A DNA stretch of 64,000 nucleotides from an uncultured Opitutia bacterium (GCA_903855995.1 CAIOAN010000012.1:1-64000), one strand, 5' to 3'. Shown: positions 32,843-43,985, counted from the stretch's first letter. Notes: generated by a model from the letters alone, not told the origin. Program-made: numbers and translations.

Positions 32843-33517
32843 GTGGAAGAGTCCGAAAACAACCCAGAAGCCGTCGAACCGGGCGCCGAAGCCCAAACCA
32901 GCGCCCCAGGCGGCCGGGCACAGGGCGGCATCCGCATCGAAAAAGATTTCATCGAATCTCTCCCTGTCGGCGAGTGGAACGGACCTATCGAGCTGATTGA
33001 ATCCGAACGGGATGCCGAAAAGGCCATCGCCTCACTCGCCCGGGACCGGGTCCTCGGCTTTGATACGGAAACCAAACCTTCGCACACGCGCGGTGAATAC
33101 AACCTGCCCTCGATCCTTCAGCTTGCCGGAGAGCATCATATCTTCGTCTTCCGCCTCGATCACTGCGGCGGAATCCCCCTCGCCTTTCCGGTCCTCTGTA
33201 ATGGCCGCCAAGCCAAGGTGGGCGTCGCGGTCCGCGACGACGTGAAAAACCTCCGCGCGCGCGCGCCGTTCGATGATCGCGGCTTCATCGACATCGCCGA
33301 CCACACCAAGAAGACCGGCTTGGTCAACACGGGCCTCCAAGCTCTGGCCGCCCACTTCCTGCAACTGCAGATGAAGAAGTCGAAGAAAGTGCAGACTTCG
33401 AACTGGGCGAAGCCACTCGACGAACGTCAGATCCAATACGCGGCCAATGATGCGTGGTTTAGCCGAGAGCTTTTCCTGAAACTCGAATCCGACGGTCTGA
33501 TTCCGAAGTTCGAATGA
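32843..33517 (+). CDS. RNase D-like 3'-5' exonuclease (DEDDy)
   Basis: A 224-residue single-domain exonuclease starting at GTG 32843. The DEDDy residues are visible: D74 and E76 in [11 protein letters not shown]132 in AVRDDVKNL, and Y199 with D203 in QYAANDAW. It lacks the HRDC domains of full RNase D, so it resembles the short exonuclease forms found in many bacteria. The N-terminal 40 residues are acidic and Ala/Gly/Pro-rich. It shares a 4-bp ATGA overlap with the ferredoxin gene that follows. Confidence 0.87.
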   Translation: MEESENNPEAVEPGAEAQTSAPGGRAQGGIRIEKDFIESLPVGEWNGPIELIESERDAEKAIASLARDRVLGFDTETKPSHTRGEYNLPSILQLAGEHHIFVFRLDHCGGIPLAFPVLCNGRQAKVGVAVRDDVKNLRARAPFDDRGFIDIADHTKKTGLVNTGLQALAAHFLQLQMKKSKKVQTSNWAKPLDERQIQYAANDAWFSRELFLKLESDGLIPKFE

Positions 33518-33873
33518 GTTCCCAGGCCTCCCGCGCAGCCGAGGCCTTGGGGTTGGATTCCACTCGCCGTCATATCTTTCTCTGCGTCAAATCGTCGGAG
33601 CAGGCCTGTTGCGGGGGCGAACTCGCGCTCAAATCCTGGGAGCACCTCAAGACACGACTTAAGCAACTCGGCCTGTCTGAACGTGGTGGCATGCAGCGCT
33701 CCAAGGCGGATTGCCTGCGCATCTGCGTCGGCGGGCCTATCGCGGTGATTTATCCGGAAGGCGTGTGGTATGGCCAATGCACCCCCGAGAACCTGGACCG
33801 TATCATCACTGAGCACCTGATGGGCGGCAAGGTCGTCGCCGACCTCCGTATCGCCGGGCCTATTTCGGCTTAA
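33514..33873 (+). CDS. (2Fe-2S) thioredoxin-like ferredoxin
   Basis: A 119-residue protein of the thioredoxin-fold 2Fe-2S ferredoxin family. Candidate cluster ligands are C24 (HIFLCVKSS), C32 or C33, C67 and C71 ([10 protein letters not shown]). [18 protein letters not shown] closes the domain. Such proteins are electron carriers with poorly known partners. Translation is coupled to the exonuclease by a 4-bp overlap. Its 3' end overlaps the FAD oxidoreductase gene on the other strand by 14 bp. Confidence 0.88.
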   Translation: MSSQASRAAEALGLDSTRRHIFLCVKSSEQACCGGELALKSWEHLKTRLKQLGLSERGGMQRSKADCLRICVGGPIAVIYPEGVWYGQCTPENLDRIITEHLMGGKVVADLRIAGPISA

Positions 33874-35470
33874 CTTCTTTTTTCTTCGGGATGTCGACCT
33901 TCTGGGCCAGGGCCCGAAGCTTCGGATAAAGCTCGGCGTAAGACACGTCCTGGACGGCTGAGCCCGACTTCACGGCCATCGATGCCGCTACGCCGGCCGA
34001 CTCGCCAAGGATCATCCATACTGGCTCCATGCGGATGGAAGTCATGGCGATATGGCTCGCGGAGACGCAGACGGGGACGAGGAGATTGGCGCACTGTTCC
34101 TTTTTCGGCACAATCGAACGGTAAGGAATCCGATAGATGCCGCGATGCTCGTCCTCGAGGTAGAGCATCGAGTAGTAGCCTCCCATGAGGGCCACCTTGC
34201 CTTCGAGGGCGACGGTGGCGTAAGGCCACTCATCGACGCCATAGGATGCCAGGCCGACCGAATCAGTGGGATTGGTCCGCCCCTCCATGTCCTTCTGGGT
34301 GACGACGTAATCCGAGACCATCCGCCGAGCCTCGCGCACGTAGAGCTGATGAGGGTAGCCCTTGGTGTCGTCGAACGCACCTTTCTCCAAGCCGGCGCTG
34401 AGGGCGACCTCCTTCTGCTTCGCGGGCACCGACGGGTCGGTACGGAGAAAGTGCGTCATGCCGCGGACGAAGTCCTGCTGCTCCTTCCAGATGCGTGCGC
34501 GGGTAGCGTAATCGCCATCAGGGTAGCCAGCGTTATGGCCGTAATTCGTGGGGGCGAAAAGCGCGCGGGCGAGATTGCCGGCGCCACCGGAATAAACCCG
34601 CCCGCCGCTCTTCTCCCAGCCTTCGACCTTACCGCGCATCACGCGCCCGGAAAGGATATCTATGCCCTGCTGGAACGCTCGGCGATACAGTTCATACTGC
34701 CTCGGGTCGTAGGGGGCCGGCGGCTCGATGGGCAAACCCTCGCCCTTAAAAACGAAGCGCCAACGGAAGCCGTAGCCCATCGTAAGTTTGTCGGCCTCGC
34801 CGACCGGAGCGACGGGCGTCGACTGAAGGCCCGGCAGCAAACCGCTCTGCGGATCGCCCGCTTTCACGTAGGGATCAATCGCGTAGACCGACATCGGCGG
34901 CTGCGCCCCGGCCAGGCTTTCGCCGTACGTCGGCTTGGCCTCACGACCGAACGCATAGGCGACGCCCGCCCGCGCCATCAGGTCGCCTTCGTAGGAGCAA
35001 TCGATGAAGACCTTCGCCGTAATCGTGCGGGCGCCGGCCTTGGATGGCAGCGCCGGCGGACAGCCATATTCATCGAACGGTGCCAGATCCAGGGCGATGG
35101 TACGAATGACGCCGGCGGATTTTTCCACCGCGCTGACCCGATGCTCGAACAGGACCGTGATACCGGCGGCCTTGAGCATCTCGCCGAAGACGGTGCGATA
35201 CTGCGCGTCCTTGAAATCCTTCTTGAGGATCGGACGCGTCGAACCGCTCACGGCTTCCTCGCGACCCCAATCGATGTGCATCAGGCCGCCGCCGGTCATG
35301 CCGCCAAGCCAGCGGCTGGGCTCCACGACGATGACCTTCGCGCCCTCCTTCGCAGCGGCACAAGCCGCCATCACGCCGCTCGCGTTGCCGCCATAGACGC
35401 AGACATCGTAGGATTCGGCCGCACAAAGCGTCGACAGACCGAGGAGGAGGACGGCGAGGTGGCGCAACAT
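33860..35470 (-). CDS. Secreted FAD-dependent oxidoreductase (FAD_oxidored family)
   Basis: A 536-residue protein with a signal peptide ([19 protein letters not shown]). The Rossmann FAD site is [20 protein letters not shown], followed by the [16 protein letters not shown] segment typical of FAD_oxidored (PF12831) proteins. [17 protein letters not shown] and the late [19 protein letters not shown] are further family marks. These proteins are expanded in Verrucomicrobiota and Planctomycetota, often beside sugar catabolism genes. The substrate is unknown. It is the last gene of a long minus-strand run. Confidence 0.87.
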   Translation of the reverse strand: MLRHLAVLLLGLSTLCAAESYDVCVYGGNASGVMAACAAAKEGAKVIVVEPSRWLGGMTGGGLMHIDWGREEAVSGSTRPILKKDFKDAQYRTVFGEMLKAAGITVLFEHRVSAVEKSAGVIRTIALDLAPFDEYGCPPALPSKAGARTITAKVFIDCSYEGDLMARAGVAYAFGREAKPTYGESLAGAQPPMSVYAIDPYVKAGDPQSGLLPGLQSTPVAPVGEADKLTMGYGFRWRFVFKGEGLPIEPPAPYDPRQYELYRRAFQQGIDILSGRVMRGKVEGWEKSGGRVYSGGAGNLARALFAPTNYGHNAGYPDGDYATRARIWKEQQDFVRGMTHFLRTDPSVPAKQKEVALSAGLEKGAFDDTKGYPHQLYVREARRMVSDYVVTQKDMEGRTNPTDSVGLASYGVDEWPYATVALEGKVALMGGYYSMLYLEDEHRGIYRIPYRSIVPKKEQCANLLVPVCVSASHIAMTSIRMEPVWMILGESAGVAASMAVKSGSAVQDVSYAELYPKLRALAQKVDIPKKKEVKPK

Positions 35471-35518
35471 GGGGATGGCCCTTTGCTAAACCACCCTGAC
35501 CGAAAGTCAAAGCGCTGC

Positions 35519-36064
35519 TTACTTCAAAGCCTTCTCGATAGCCTTCTCCAGCTCTTCGGAGTCGGGCTCGACGTCGGACCCGAAGCGGGCAATCAGTTTA
35601 CCGTCGGCACTGATCAGGAATTTGTTGAAATTCCAGCCGACCGGACCCGGATGACCTTCGTCCTTGCTCATGAGTTTTTCGAACAGCGGATGCGGCGCGT
35701 CGCCCTTGATTTTCACCTTGGCGTACATGGGGAAGGCGACCTTGAAGTTTGTCTTGCAGAACTTCTTGATGTCCTTCTCCGAACCAGGCTCCTGTCCGCC
35801 AAAATCATTGCACGGGAAGCCAGCAACCACGAGCCCCTTGGCTTTAAAATTATCATAAAGGGCCTGCAGCCCCGTATACTGTCGGGTGTAACCACACTCA
35901 CTGGCGACGTTCACGACGAGCCACGCCTTGCCACCTTTGACAGCTCCGAGCGTCGTGGCCTTACCGTCGATATCCTTGACGGGGACGCCGAGGAGACCGG
36001 GCGAAGTTTCCGCGGCCATAAGCGAAGTCATCAAGAGAGCGCAGGCGAGGGCGTGTCTAATCAT
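35519..36064 (-). CDS. Exported glutathione-peroxidase-family thiol peroxidase
   Basis: 181 residues from ATG 36064 with a signal peptide (MIRHALACALLMTSLMAAE). The peroxidatic cysteine is C57 in NVASECGYT; Q91 (FGGQEPGS) and W144/N145 (GWNFNKF) complete the GPx tetrad. Cysteines C85 (GFPCNDF) and C103 suggest a thioredoxin-type resolving mechanism rather than glutathione. Location in the periplasm is inferred. The frame starts at 36076, but the second Met gives a better signal sequence. Confidence 0.9.
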   Translation of the reverse strand: MIRHALACALLMTSLMAAETSPGLLGVPVKDIDGKATTLGAVKGGKAWLVVNVASECGYTRQYTGLQALYDNFKAKGLVVAGFPCNDFGGQEPGSEKDIKKFCKTNFKVAFPMYAKVKIKGDAPHPLFEKLMSKDEGHPGPVGWNFNKFLISADGKLIARFGSDVEPDSEELEKAIEKALK

Positions 36065-36108
36065 GTGATCATTCAACCCGCTTCCTGAAGGGGGTCAAGC
36101 GACCGCCC

Positions 36109-37038
36109 TTAGGGCATTTCGGCACCCCGGGCGGCGGTGACGAGATGATACCACTCCTCCCGGGTCAATTCCAGCTGGTCAGCGGCGGCGTGCTGGCGAA
36201 TTCGAGCCGGATTCGTGCTACCAACGATGGGAATCAGGCGGGAGGGGTGCTTGAGCAGCCAGGCGAGGGCCACCACCTCGCGGGTGACGCCACGCTCCCC
36301 AGCGATGCGATCGAGCACGGGCAAGATAGCCTTAGGGTTATAATGCGCCTGCCCGGGCAGCAGGTCCTTGCCACCTGAGCCAAGCAAGCCGGCCCCGAGC
36401 GGACTCCAGGCCAGCGGCGTGACCTTCAGCTGCTGACATTGATCCAGCGTACCATCGTGCAAGGCATACAATTGGAGCAGGCTCACCTCGACCTGATTCA
36501 CCGCGAGCGGGAACGGCAGGCGCGACTGGAGCAGGGAGAACTGCGAGGGGCTGAAGTTACTGACGCCGAATTCGCGCACCTTGCCCGACTGGCGAAGTTC
36601 AGCGAAAGCTCCGGCGACCTCGTCCGCATCCATCAGATAATCCGGTCGGTGAAGATGTAGAAGGTCGATCGTCTCGACTCCCAACTGCCGCAGGGACAGC
36701 TCCGCCTGGGCGAGCAGATGGCCCCGGGAAAAATCATAGCGCACCGGGGCGCCTGCCGGACGATTCTTGAAGCGGATCCCGCCCTTGGTGGCGATAACCA
36801 TACGCGCCCGCAGTCCCGGACTCTCCCGCAGAATACGGCCGAACACGCGCTCCGCCTCGCCGTCGCAATAAATGTCGGCGTGATCGAAGAGCGTATAGCC
36901 GGCGTCGACCGCTGCGAAGATCGCTGCCCGCGCCGTTTCATAGTCCGCGGCGGCGTCCCCGCGCGTGGCGATGCGCCAGCACCCGTAGGCCAGGCGGCTG
37001 GATTGCAGCGATGTCTGACCGAGCGTCTGCGTGCGCAT
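36109..37038 (-). CDS. Aldo/keto reductase
   Basis: A 309-residue NADPH-type reductase with an (alpha/beta)8 barrel. The catalytic tetrad reads D52 and Y57 (FDHADIYCDG), K85 (IATKGG) and H130 (LLHLHRPDY). FGVSNFSPSQF and a late IPIVGSTNPARI cofactor loop are typical. It resembles the YdhF-like subgroup. The substrate is not predictable. Confidence 0.9.
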   Translation of the reverse strand: MRTQTLGQTSLQSSRLAYGCWRIATRGDAAADYETARAAIFAAVDAGYTLFDHADIYCDGEAERVFGRILRESPGLRARMVIATKGGIRFKNRPAGAPVRYDFSRGHLLAQAELSLRQLGVETIDLLHLHRPDYLMDADEVAGAFAELRQSGKVREFGVSNFSPSQFSLLQSRLPFPLAVNQVEVSLLQLYALHDGTLDQCQQLKVTPLAWSPLGAGLLGSGGKDLLPGQAHYNPKAILPVLDRIAGERGVTREVVALAWLLKHPSRLIPIVGSTNPARIRQHAAADQLELTREEWYHLVTAARGAEMP

Positions 37039-37047
37039 GGCGGAAGA

Positions 37048-37821
37048 TTACTTGGCGGAGGTCGGGCCGATGCGGGTCTTGCTGAGCGCCAGGTCATCGA
37101 TCCACACCGTGAAGCCTTCGCCGGCGGCGGCCTGGTAATTCAGCCAGCCGAAGGTCAGGCTGTCGTAGATCGCCGGCAGCTCGGCGCCCGCGAATTTCCC
37201 AGCTCCTTTATTAACCGCAATATCGGCGACTTCCTGACCGTTGATATAAAAATGGTAGGACTGCGTGGCGTTATCAACGGACCATTCGGCGAGCGTCCAT
37301 TCATCGGAATACTTCGCGCGGGTCTTGGCGCCGGCGCCGAACTCCCCGCGCTTAGCCGTCTGCACATTATACATCCAGGCATAGGTGCCGGTCATATTGG
37401 TGGAGCAACCCATAAGGCGCACCTCGATCGGATCGTTGAAAAGCGGACTGGTGGCCTTCCCGCTGACTAACGTCGTATGGATCGAGGCGCTGGTCTTACC
37501 TTCGGGGACGAGCGGGAGCGGCGAAGGGGTCTTCACCTTGAAATAAAGTCGGCCCCAGAACTGTCCGCCGAGCACGGCGAGTTCCGGGCCGGTCTTGGTG
37601 AGCGTCCGGCCGCCTTTCGTCGCCGGCTCGATGCGCAGCGACTTCTTGCCCGAATGGGAAACATCATCGACAACCCCGATGGCCCCTTTCTTGGCATAAC
37701 CCTTCGGGGTCTCGCCCACTGGGGTGCTCTCGAAATCCTCATTAAGGATGAGTTTGGCAGTATCTGCTGAGACGGCGGCCGAAGCAAAAAGGACGCCAAG
37801 GAGGAGAAGACGGGGAGACAT
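37048..37821 (-). CDS. Secreted jelly-roll protein, possibly Cip1-like/polysaccharide-binding
   Basis: 257 residues with a signal peptide (MSPRLLLLGVLFASAAVSA). A beta-rich domain follows: LNEDFESTPVGETPKGY, SLRIEPATKGG, FWGRLYFKVKTP and a late FTVWIDDLALSKTRIG. The pattern resembles concanavalin-like or Cip1-like cores found in polysaccharide-active proteins. No catalytic residues are assigned. It lies 9 bp from the aldo/keto reductase gene in the same orientation. Confidence 0.6.
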   Translation of the reverse strand: MSPRLLLLGVLFASAAVSADTAKLILNEDFESTPVGETPKGYAKKGAIGVVDDVSHSGKKSLRIEPATKGGRTLTKTGPELAVLGGQFWGRLYFKVKTPSPLPLVPEGKTSASIHTTLVSGKATSPLFNDPIEVRLMGCSTNMTGTYAWMYNVQTAKRGEFGAGAKTRAKYSDEWTLAEWSVDNATQSYHFYINGQEVADIAVNKGAGKFAGAELPAIYDSLTFGWLNYQAAAGEGFTVWIDDLALSKTRIGPTSAK

Positions 37822-37861
37822 GGGCGGAGGTTAGAGCCCCTGCCCCTCGCAGGTCAGCCTT

Positions 37862-38269
37862 TTAGTTGTCGCCCGCGCCATCCTTCGGCCAAACAGCTTC
37901 CAAGACCGCCCGGAAAGCATCGCCGGGAATCAGGGTGTCCTCTCGGTCGATGATTTCGACGCAAGCACAGTTATCCCAGTATTCACCTTCTTTCTTTATA
38001 TTCCAGAAAGCCAGCGCGAGGGTCTGCCATAATTCAAAGCCTTCGAGCTGCCCGCGAGGCAACCAGGCGACCGCCACCGCCACCTCCTCGGTCATGTCGG
38101 ATTCTTCCCAGAGCACGTCGAACTTGCGGCACTCACTGGGCCCGAGGAACTGCGTCACGAATTCGGTATGCTTCGGACCGGCCTCGAGGTAATAGCGGCA
38201 AACGACCTCGCGCTCGGCCGGCTCAAGTTCTTCGCCGCCGTCATCATGATAAGTGAAAGGGTCCGCCAT
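37862..38269 (-). CDS. Hypothetical acidic protein
   Basis: 135 residues, markedly acidic, with no signal peptide or membrane segment. HTEFVTQFLGPSECRKFDVLWE, VAWLPRGQLEGFELWQTLALAF and CACVEIIDREDTLIPGDAF suggest a small alpha/beta cytoplasmic fold. It is not recognised. It lies in the minus-strand run between DUF423 and the jelly-roll gene. Confidence 0.65.
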   Translation of the reverse strand: MADPFTYHDDGGEELEPAEREVVCRYYLEAGPKHTEFVTQFLGPSECRKFDVLWEESDMTEEVAVAVAWLPRGQLEGFELWQTLALAFWNIKKEGEYWDNCACVEIIDREDTLIPGDAFRAVLEAVWPKDGAGDN

Positions 38270-38310
38270 GCCTCAACCTCTGAGGGGGAAGCGGCTTCGG
38301 CAAGTCAGGA

Positions 38311-38652
38311 TTACTTGCGAGCAGACCAAGCCAGCGCCACCCAGCCGGCGATCAACAGTGTGCCGCCGATCGGCGTGATGGCGCCGAGCCAACGCGGAGC
38401 ACCCAAGGCCAGCGCGTAGAGCGTGACAGCAAAGATCGCGGAACCAGCGGCCCAAAGGCGGGCCGGCCAAGCGGAATGTGCCGCGATCGCACCAATGGCG
38501 ACCGCGTGGGTCAGCAGATAGAAAGTCGCCGTCTGCCACCAGCCGGAGGCTTCCGGAATGAGCGCTAGGCGATCCTTCAGAGCATGGGCGCCGAAGGCCC
38601 CCAGCGCGATGGCGATCGCGCCGAGGAAGCCAGCGGTGACCAGACGATTCAT
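38311..38652 (-). CDS. DUF423 family small membrane protein
   Basis: 113 residues with four predicted membrane helices. The family start MNRLVTAGFLGAIAIALGAF, then GAHALKDRL, WWQTATFYLLTHAVAIGAIA and ITPIGGTLLIAGWVALAW are all typical of DUF423 (YwdK/YgdD type). The function is unknown. It starts 3 bp after the clpC stop and is probably co-transcribed with it. Confidence 0.88.
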   Translation of the reverse strand: MNRLVTAGFLGAIAIALGAFGAHALKDRLALIPEASGWWQTATFYLLTHAVAIGAIAAHSAWPARLWAAGSAIFAVTLYALALGAPRWLGAITPIGGTLLIAGWVALAWSARK

Positions 38653-38655
38653 CGC

Positions 38656-41205
38656 TTAGGCGCCGGCGTCGGCGCCGCTCTTCTTCTGCGTGAAAACGAG
38701 GCCCTTCTCGCCCACGGAAACGATGACCGGCTCTTCCTTGTGGTAGTCGGCCCGCAGGATGGATTCCGCGAGCGGATCCTCCAGGAGGCGCTCCACGGCG
38801 CGACGCAAAGGACGGGCGCCGTACTTTTCATCCCAGCCGTTGTCGACGAGGTAGGCACGGGCGGCTTCGTTCACGACGAGCTTCACGCCGAGATCCAGCA
38901 GACGCTTGGCCACCTTAGCGACCTCGATATCCACGATCTTGGTCATGTGCTCCTTGGCGAGCTGCTGGAAGATCACGATATCCGTGAGACGGTTGAGGAA
39001 CTCAGGCTTAAAGGCGCGCTTGGTCTCATCCATGATGCGATCCTTCAGCTTCTCGTAGTCCCGGGTCGAATCGACACCGACATCGAAGCCGACCGAATTA
39101 TTACGCTGGAGCACATCGGCACCGACGTTCGAAGTCATGATGATGATCGTGTTGCGGAAGTCGACGACGCGACCAAGTGAATCGGTCAGGCGGCCGTCTT
39201 CGAGAGCCTGCAGGAGAAGCTGGATGACATCCGGGTGGGCCTTCTCAATCTCATCGAAAAGCACGACCGAGTAAGGCTTACGGCGCACGGCTTCCGTGAG
39301 CTGACCGCCTTCGTCATGACCAACGTAGCCGGGAGGCGAACCGATGAGGCGCGAAACCGTGAACTTCTCCATGTACTCGGACATGTCGATCTGGATGACC
39401 GCTTCCGTCTCGCCAAACATGCGTTCCGCAAGCGAGCGCGCCAGGAGCGTCTTGCCGACGCCGGTCGGGCCAAGGAAAAGGAAGGAACCGATCGGACGGC
39501 GCGGGTCCTTGAGGTCGGCGCGGGAGCGACGGAGGGCGCGGGCGACGACTTCGCAGGCGCGATCCTGGCCGATGACAGCCGTCTGCAGGTCTTTTTCGAG
39601 CTCGAGCAGCTTCTTGGTCTCTTTCTTTTCGAGACGATTGAGGGGTACGCCCGTCCAATCCGCGACGATGTGGAGCATTTCATCTTCGCCGACCACGATG
39701 CGCTTCTCGTCGCGCTTCTTCCGCCACTCCTCGAGCATCTTCTCGCGCTTGGCACGGAGCTTCTTCTCCTGGTCGCGCAGATTGGCGGCCTCCTCGAACT
39801 TCTGATTGCGCGAGGCATCCTCCTTCTGCTGGACGATTTTATCGATATCGGCCTGGGCGGCGTCGATCTCGGGTGGGAGATTGAGGGAGCGGATACGGGC
39901 GCGCGCACCGGCCTCATCCATCACGTCGATGGCCTTGTCTGGCAGGTGGCGGGCGGTGATGTAGCGATGCGAAAGGCGGACCGCGGCCTCGATGGCGGCG
40001 TCGGTGTATTCGCACTTATGGTGCTCTTCGTATTTCGAGCGGATGCCGCGGAGAATCAGCACAGCGTCCTCGGGCGTCGGGTCGTCGACCTTGACGGACT
40101 GGAAGCGGCGCTCAAGGGCGGCATCCTTCTCGATGTGCTTGCGGTATTCAGAAAGCGTGGTGGCTCCGACACACTGGATTTCACCGCGTGAGAGCGCAGG
40201 CTTCAGGATATTAGAGGCATCCATCGCACCTTCGGCGGCGCCGGCGCCGACGATCGTGTGCATTTCGTCGATAAACAAGATGACGTTCTTGGCGCGCTTG
40301 ATCTCATCCATAATGCCCTTGATGCGCTCTTCGAACTGACCGCGATACTTCGTGCCCGCGACCATCAGGGCGAGGTCGAGGGTGATGACCTTACGGTCGA
40401 GCAGAATCTCCGGGACGACGCCCGCGGCGATTTCCTGGGCGAGGCCTTCGACGATGGCGGTCTTACCCACGCCAGCTTCGCCGATGAGAACTGGATTGTT
40501 CTTCGTGCGGCGGCAGAGGATCTGCACCACGCGGCGAATCTCTTCCTTGCGGCCGATGACCGGATCGAGTTCGCCGGCCTTGGCCAGCTCGGTCAGATCG
40601 CGACCGAAAGTCTTTAGGAGCGAGAGGCGTTCGCCGCGACCGGGACGGCCGCCTTCTTCAGAGGAGCGGCGAGCGGAAGGCGGGGCGTCATCCGAGGACT
40701 CTTCCGACGGAGGGGGCGGGTCGCCTTCCTTCTTTTCAGATTCATCCGCGGCCGACGGATCGATATCGGCCAAGATTTCTTTGCGGCAGCGCTCCAGATC
40801 CACGTCGAGCTGCTGCAAGACGCGGGCGGCGACGCCCTCCCCCTCCTTCAGGAGGCCGAGGAGAATATGTTCGGTCCCGACGTAAGCGTGTCCCAGCGCC
40901 CGCGCCTCGGTGACGGCATGGGCCATCACTTTCTGCACGCGCGGGGTAAGCGGAATGGTGTCCGGAGCTTTCGCTTCCTCGGGACCTGGACCAACCTGCT
41001 TCTCAACGGCGCCGCGCACGGTCTTGAGGTCGAGGCCCATACGGCCGAGCACGTTGACCGCGACACCCTCGCCGAGCTTGATCAGCCCGAGCAGAATGTG
41101 CTCCGTGCCGACGTAGTTGTGATTGAACCGGCGGGCTTCCGCCCGGGCCAGCTCCACGACCTTGCGGGCGCGGGGAGTGAAATTATTGTTTTTGTCCTTA
41201 TCCAT
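38656..41205 (-). CDS. clpC: ATP-dependent Clp protease ATP-binding subunit ClpC
   Basis: An 849-residue HSP100 unfoldase. Two Clp_N repeats lie at about 5-145 ([36 protein letters not shown]). A Ser/Pro/Glu-rich linker of about 40 residues follows at 151-190. AAA1 has [15 protein letters not shown] (242-), then a middle domain with a UVR motif ([19 protein letters not shown]). AAA2 has [15 protein letters not shown] and ends [13 protein letters not shown]. The UVR motif and M-domain define ClpC rather than ClpB. With McsA/McsB in the same window, degradation of arginine-phosphorylated proteins is likely. A TTGAAC/CATAGT pair upstream is a weak promoter candidate. Confidence 0.96.
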   Translation of the reverse strand: MDKDKNNNFTPRARKVVELARAEARRFNHNYVGTEHILLGLIKLGEGVAVNVLGRMGLDLKTVRGAVEKQVGPGPEEAKAPDTIPLTPRVQKVMAHAVTEARALGHAYVGTEHILLGLLKEGEGVAARVLQQLDVDLERCRKEILADIDPSAADESEKKEGDPPPPSEESSDDAPPSARRSSEEGGRPGRGERLSLLKTFGRDLTELAKAGELDPVIGRKEEIRRVVQILCRRTKNNPVLIGEAGVGKTAIVEGLAQEIAAGVVPEILLDRKVITLDLALMVAGTKYRGQFEERIKGIMDEIKRAKNVILFIDEMHTIVGAGAAEGAMDASNILKPALSRGEIQCVGATTLSEYRKHIEKDAALERRFQSVKVDDPTPEDAVLILRGIRSKYEEHHKCEYTDAAIEAAVRLSHRYITARHLPDKAIDVMDEAGARARIRSLNLPPEIDAAQADIDKIVQQKEDASRNQKFEEAANLRDQEKKLRAKREKMLEEWRKKRDEKRIVVGEDEMLHIVADWTGVPLNRLEKKETKKLLELEKDLQTAVIGQDRACEVVARALRRSRADLKDPRRPIGSFLFLGPTGVGKTLLARSLAERMFGETEAVIQIDMSEYMEKFTVSRLIGSPPGYVGHDEGGQLTEAVRRKPYSVVLFDEIEKAHPDVIQLLLQALEDGRLTDSLGRVVDFRNTIIIMTSNVGADVLQRNNSVGFDVGVDSTRDYEKLKDRIMDETKRAFKPEFLNRLTDIVIFQQLAKEHMTKIVDIEVAKVAKRLLDLGVKLVVNEAARAYLVDNGWDEKYGARPLRRAVERLLEDPLAESILRADYHKEEPVIVSVGEKGLVFTQKKSGADAGA

Positions 41206-41359
41206 AAAGTTGGGTTTGGGCTAAATGCCCGTACGAGGTTGGTAGCAGGGACTATGCCCGAACCTTGCGGAGGTTCAAGCGTTCCCCCGAAGTTGGTAAT
41301 AACCCTGCCTTTTGACTTTGCCAGCGGACCCACCCGACTGTTTCTTCATTCACAAAACC

Positions 41360-42361
41360 ATGGGTATCAGCATGCAAGCGGCGGGCCAGGCCCTCCGAGA
41401 CCTCATTAAAGGTCTCAAAGGGCGAAAAGTCGCCGTATTAGGCCATATGCGCCCCGATGGTGACTGCATTGGATCGCAGACCGCTCTCTGCCGACTGCTG
41501 CTGGCCGAGGGCGTGGACGCCCTCTGCATCAACCGTGACCGCATCCCCCCGAACCTCGTGCCCTATGCGCAAGGCGTGACCTTCCTGAAAGCGGCTGATT
41601 ACAATCCGGATGGCCGCGAGGCCATTGCCGTCGACTGTGCCGATGCGTCTCGGGTAGGGACGGAACTGCTCAGCAAGTTCCCGCTGGGGGTCTTGGCCAA
41701 CATCGACCACCACGCCTCCAATCCCGACTACGCCCAGATCAACATCGTCGTGCGCGAAGCCGCGGCGACCTGCCACATCCTCGCCGCCGGCGCGCTCGCC
41801 GAAGGGCTGGCGGTCGATGCAATCACCGCCAAGGCCCTACACCTCGGCATCCTGACGGATACTGGCCGCTTCTGCTACCGGAGCACCACGGCCGACGTCT
41901 TTGCCATCATCGCCGAGCTCGTGCGTCGAGGCGCCGATCCTGCCGAAGCTAATTACCGGGTCTTTGAACAGGAGAGTCGCGGCAAACTCGAGCTCACGAA
42001 ACGCTTCCTGAATACCATCCTCTTCCATGAGGACGGGAAAATCTGTTCAGGTGAACTCACCCAGGCGGATTACATCGCGACCGGCACCTCGAAGGAAGAC
42101 AAGGAAGGGCTCGTCGAATTCCCCCGCTCCGTCGAGGGTGTCGAAATTGCCGTGCTCATGGAAGAAGGCGTCGACGGCATCCGTGGCAGCCTCCGGGGCC
42201 GCGACCCGAAGCTCCGCCTAGACCTCTGCGCCGGCAAACTTAACGGCGGCGGCCACATGCTCGCAGCAGGTTTCAATATGCAAGGCTGCCGATTGCCCCA
42301 AGACCGTGAGAAGATCCTCGGCATCGTCATCGCCCACTATCGCGAATACTCCGCGAAATGA
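41360..42361 (+). CDS. nrnA: Bifunctional oligoribonuclease/PAP phosphatase NrnA-like DHH phosphoesterase
   Basis: About 333 residues of the DHH/DHHA1 family. Metal-binding motifs are [23 protein letters not shown] and [12 protein letters not shown]; the DHHA1 part ends [10 protein letters not shown]. Members degrade nano-RNAs and dephosphorylate pAp, or hydrolyse cyclic dinucleotides. Start ATG 41360 (alternative 41372); the frame is open to 41312. It overlaps truB by 4 bp in an nrnA-truB-ribF unit. Confidence 0.92.
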   Translation: MGISMQAAGQALRDLIKGLKGRKVAVLGHMRPDGDCIGSQTALCRLLLAEGVDALCINRDRIPPNLVPYAQGVTFLKAADYNPDGREAIAVDCADASRVGTELLSKFPLGVLANIDHHASNPDYAQINIVVREAAATCHILAAGALAEGLAVDAITAKALHLGILTDTGRFCYRSTTADVFAIIAELVRRGADPAEANYRVFEQESRGKLELTKRFLNTILFHEDGKICSGELTQADYIATGTSKEDKEGLVEFPRSVEGVEIAVLMEEGVDGIRGSLRGRDPKLRLDLCAGKLNGGGHMLAAGFNMQGCRLPQDREKILGIVIAHYREYSAK

Positions 42362-43083
42362 GCGAGCCCATCGCCGAGCCCTCGGGCGTGCTCCTGGTCG
42401 ATAAGCCGCAGGGCATCACCTCGCACGACGTCGTCGACAGCGTGCGCCGGCTCTACCGCACCCGCCGCGTCGGACACGCCGGCACGCTCGACCCGATGGC
42501 GACGGGGCTACTCATCCTGCTCGTCGGCAAAGCCACCAAGGCCTCCGACCAGCTGATGGCGCAGGACAAAGAATACCTCGGCGAAGCCACGCTGGGCGTC
42601 GTCACCGACACCCAGGACGCCGAAGGCGAGACGCTGGAGACGAACCCCGTACCCGAGATCACCGAAGCACAGGTGCGGGCCGCCCTCGCCACGATGCTCG
42701 GCGATCAGTTTCAAATTCCGCCGATGCACTCGGCGAAGAAGATCGGCGGCCAGAAGCTCTATGACCTCGCGCGCAAGGGTATCGAAGTCGTCCGCGAGCC
42801 CCGCGCCATCAGCCTCTCCGAATTCGAACTACTCTCGTGGCAGAGCCCAAAAATCAACTTCCGCGTCCGCTGCACCAAAGGCACCTATGTGCGTACGCTG
42901 GCGCTTGACCTCGGCCGCAAGCTCGGCCCGGGCGCCCACCTCTCGATGCTCCGCCGCACCCGCTCCGGCCAGCTCGACCTGTCGCGCGGCCATACGCTCC
43001 CGCAGCTCGGCGCGATGAACGACGACCAACTCCTCGCCGCCCTGGTGCCCACGCAGGAAGCCATCGGTGCCGCCCAAGGATGA
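42358..43083 (+). CDS. truB: tRNA pseudouridine(55) synthase TruB
   Basis: 241 residues. The catalytic aspartate is D45 in [27 protein letters not shown] and the [14 protein letters not shown] motif are standard. It makes pseudouridine 55 in the tRNA T-loop. The C-terminal PUA region is reduced, as in the shorter TruB types. It overlaps nrnA upstream and ribF downstream by 4 bp each. Confidence 0.95.
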   Translation: MSEPIAEPSGVLLVDKPQGITSHDVVDSVRRLYRTRRVGHAGTLDPMATGLLILLVGKATKASDQLMAQDKEYLGEATLGVVTDTQDAEGETLETNPVPEITEAQVRAALATMLGDQFQIPPMHSAKKIGGQKLYDLARKGIEVVREPRAISLSEFELLSWQSPKINFRVRCTKGTYVRTLALDLGRKLGPGAHLSMLRRTRSGQLDLSRGHTLPQLGAMNDDQLLAALVPTQEAIGAAQG

Positions 43084-43985
43084 GCGACGAACCTTCCATC
43101 CACCTTGCCATCGGCGCCTTTGACGGCGTCCACCTAGGCCATCGGGCAGTCCTCCATTCCGCCCGCGAGGCCGCCCGAGCGGACGGAGGTATCGTTGGCG
43201 TGCTCACCTACGACCCGCACCCGAGTAAGGTCCTGCGACCGGAGTCGTCGGTCCCGCTGATCTTCACGCGCGACCAGAAAGACGACCGACTGACCGAAGC
43301 CGGAGCCCAGCTAGTCCATCACGAGAAATTTGATCGCGCGCACGCCGGCATCGAGGCGGCGGATTTTCCGAAGTGGCTGAAGCAGACCTTCCCCCAACTG
43401 AAGTCGCTCCATGTCGGCTCTAATTTCCAATATGGCCGCGGACGCGCCGGCAATGGCGAGACGCTCATCGCGCATGGCGCCTCCGAAGGCCTGGGCGTGA
43501 GGCTCGTCTCGGCGATCGGCCTCGGGGATGAGACCGTGAGCAGCTCACGCATCCGCCAGTGCCTCGCCTCGGGCGACCTTGCCCTCGCGAACGCGATGCT
43601 GCTGCGTCCTTACGAAGCGGAAGGAATGATTATCGGCGGACGGCACCTCGGCCGTACCATCGGGTTCCCCACGGTCAACATCGCCTGGGAGCCCGAGCTC
43701 AAGCCCGCCTTCGGCGTCTACGCCGTTGAAGTCATCTTCAAGGGAGAAGCAATGCCCGCCGTGGCCAACTACGGACAACGTCCCACCGTCGAAAGCGGCC
43801 CCGTCGCCCCTCTGCTCGAAGCGCATATCCTGCGAGGCACGGCGCCGACCACCGGTGACGCCGTCCGCGTCCGCTGGGTCCGTCGCCTGCGCGACGAACA
43901 GAAGTTCGCCGACCTCGCCGCCTTGCAGGCGCAGATCGCCAAGGACTCAGCGCAGGCCAAGCAAGCGCTGGGCTTACTGGGCTAG
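43080..43985 (+). CDS. ribF: Bifunctional riboflavin kinase/FAD synthetase RibF
   Basis: 301 residues. The N-terminal FMN adenylyltransferase domain has [14 protein letters not shown] and the [10 protein letters not shown] loop. The C-terminal flavokinase domain has [11 protein letters not shown]. It makes FMN and then FAD from riboflavin. It is the last gene of nrnA-truB-ribF and overlaps the beta-helix gene on the other strand by 12 bp. Confidence 0.95.
   Translation: MSDEPSIHLAIGAFDGVHLGHRAVLHSAREAARADGGIVGVLTYDPHPSKVLRPESSVPLIFTRDQKDDRLTEAGAQLVHHEKFDRAHAGIEAADFPKWLKQTFPQLKSLHVGSNFQYGRGRAGNGETLIAHGASEGLGVRLVSAIGLGDETVSSSRIRQCLASGDLALANAMLLRPYEAEGMIIGGRHLGRTIGFPTVNIAWEPELKPAFGVYAVEVIFKGEAMPAVANYGQRPTVESGPVAPLLEAHILRGTAPTTGDAVRVRWVRRLRDEQKFADLAALQAQIAKDSAQAKQALGLLG

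Noticed and set aside
41206-41300. CtsR operator upstream of clpC
   Set aside because: Only one AGTCAAA-like half site is present; the tandem heptad needed for CtsR binding is absent.
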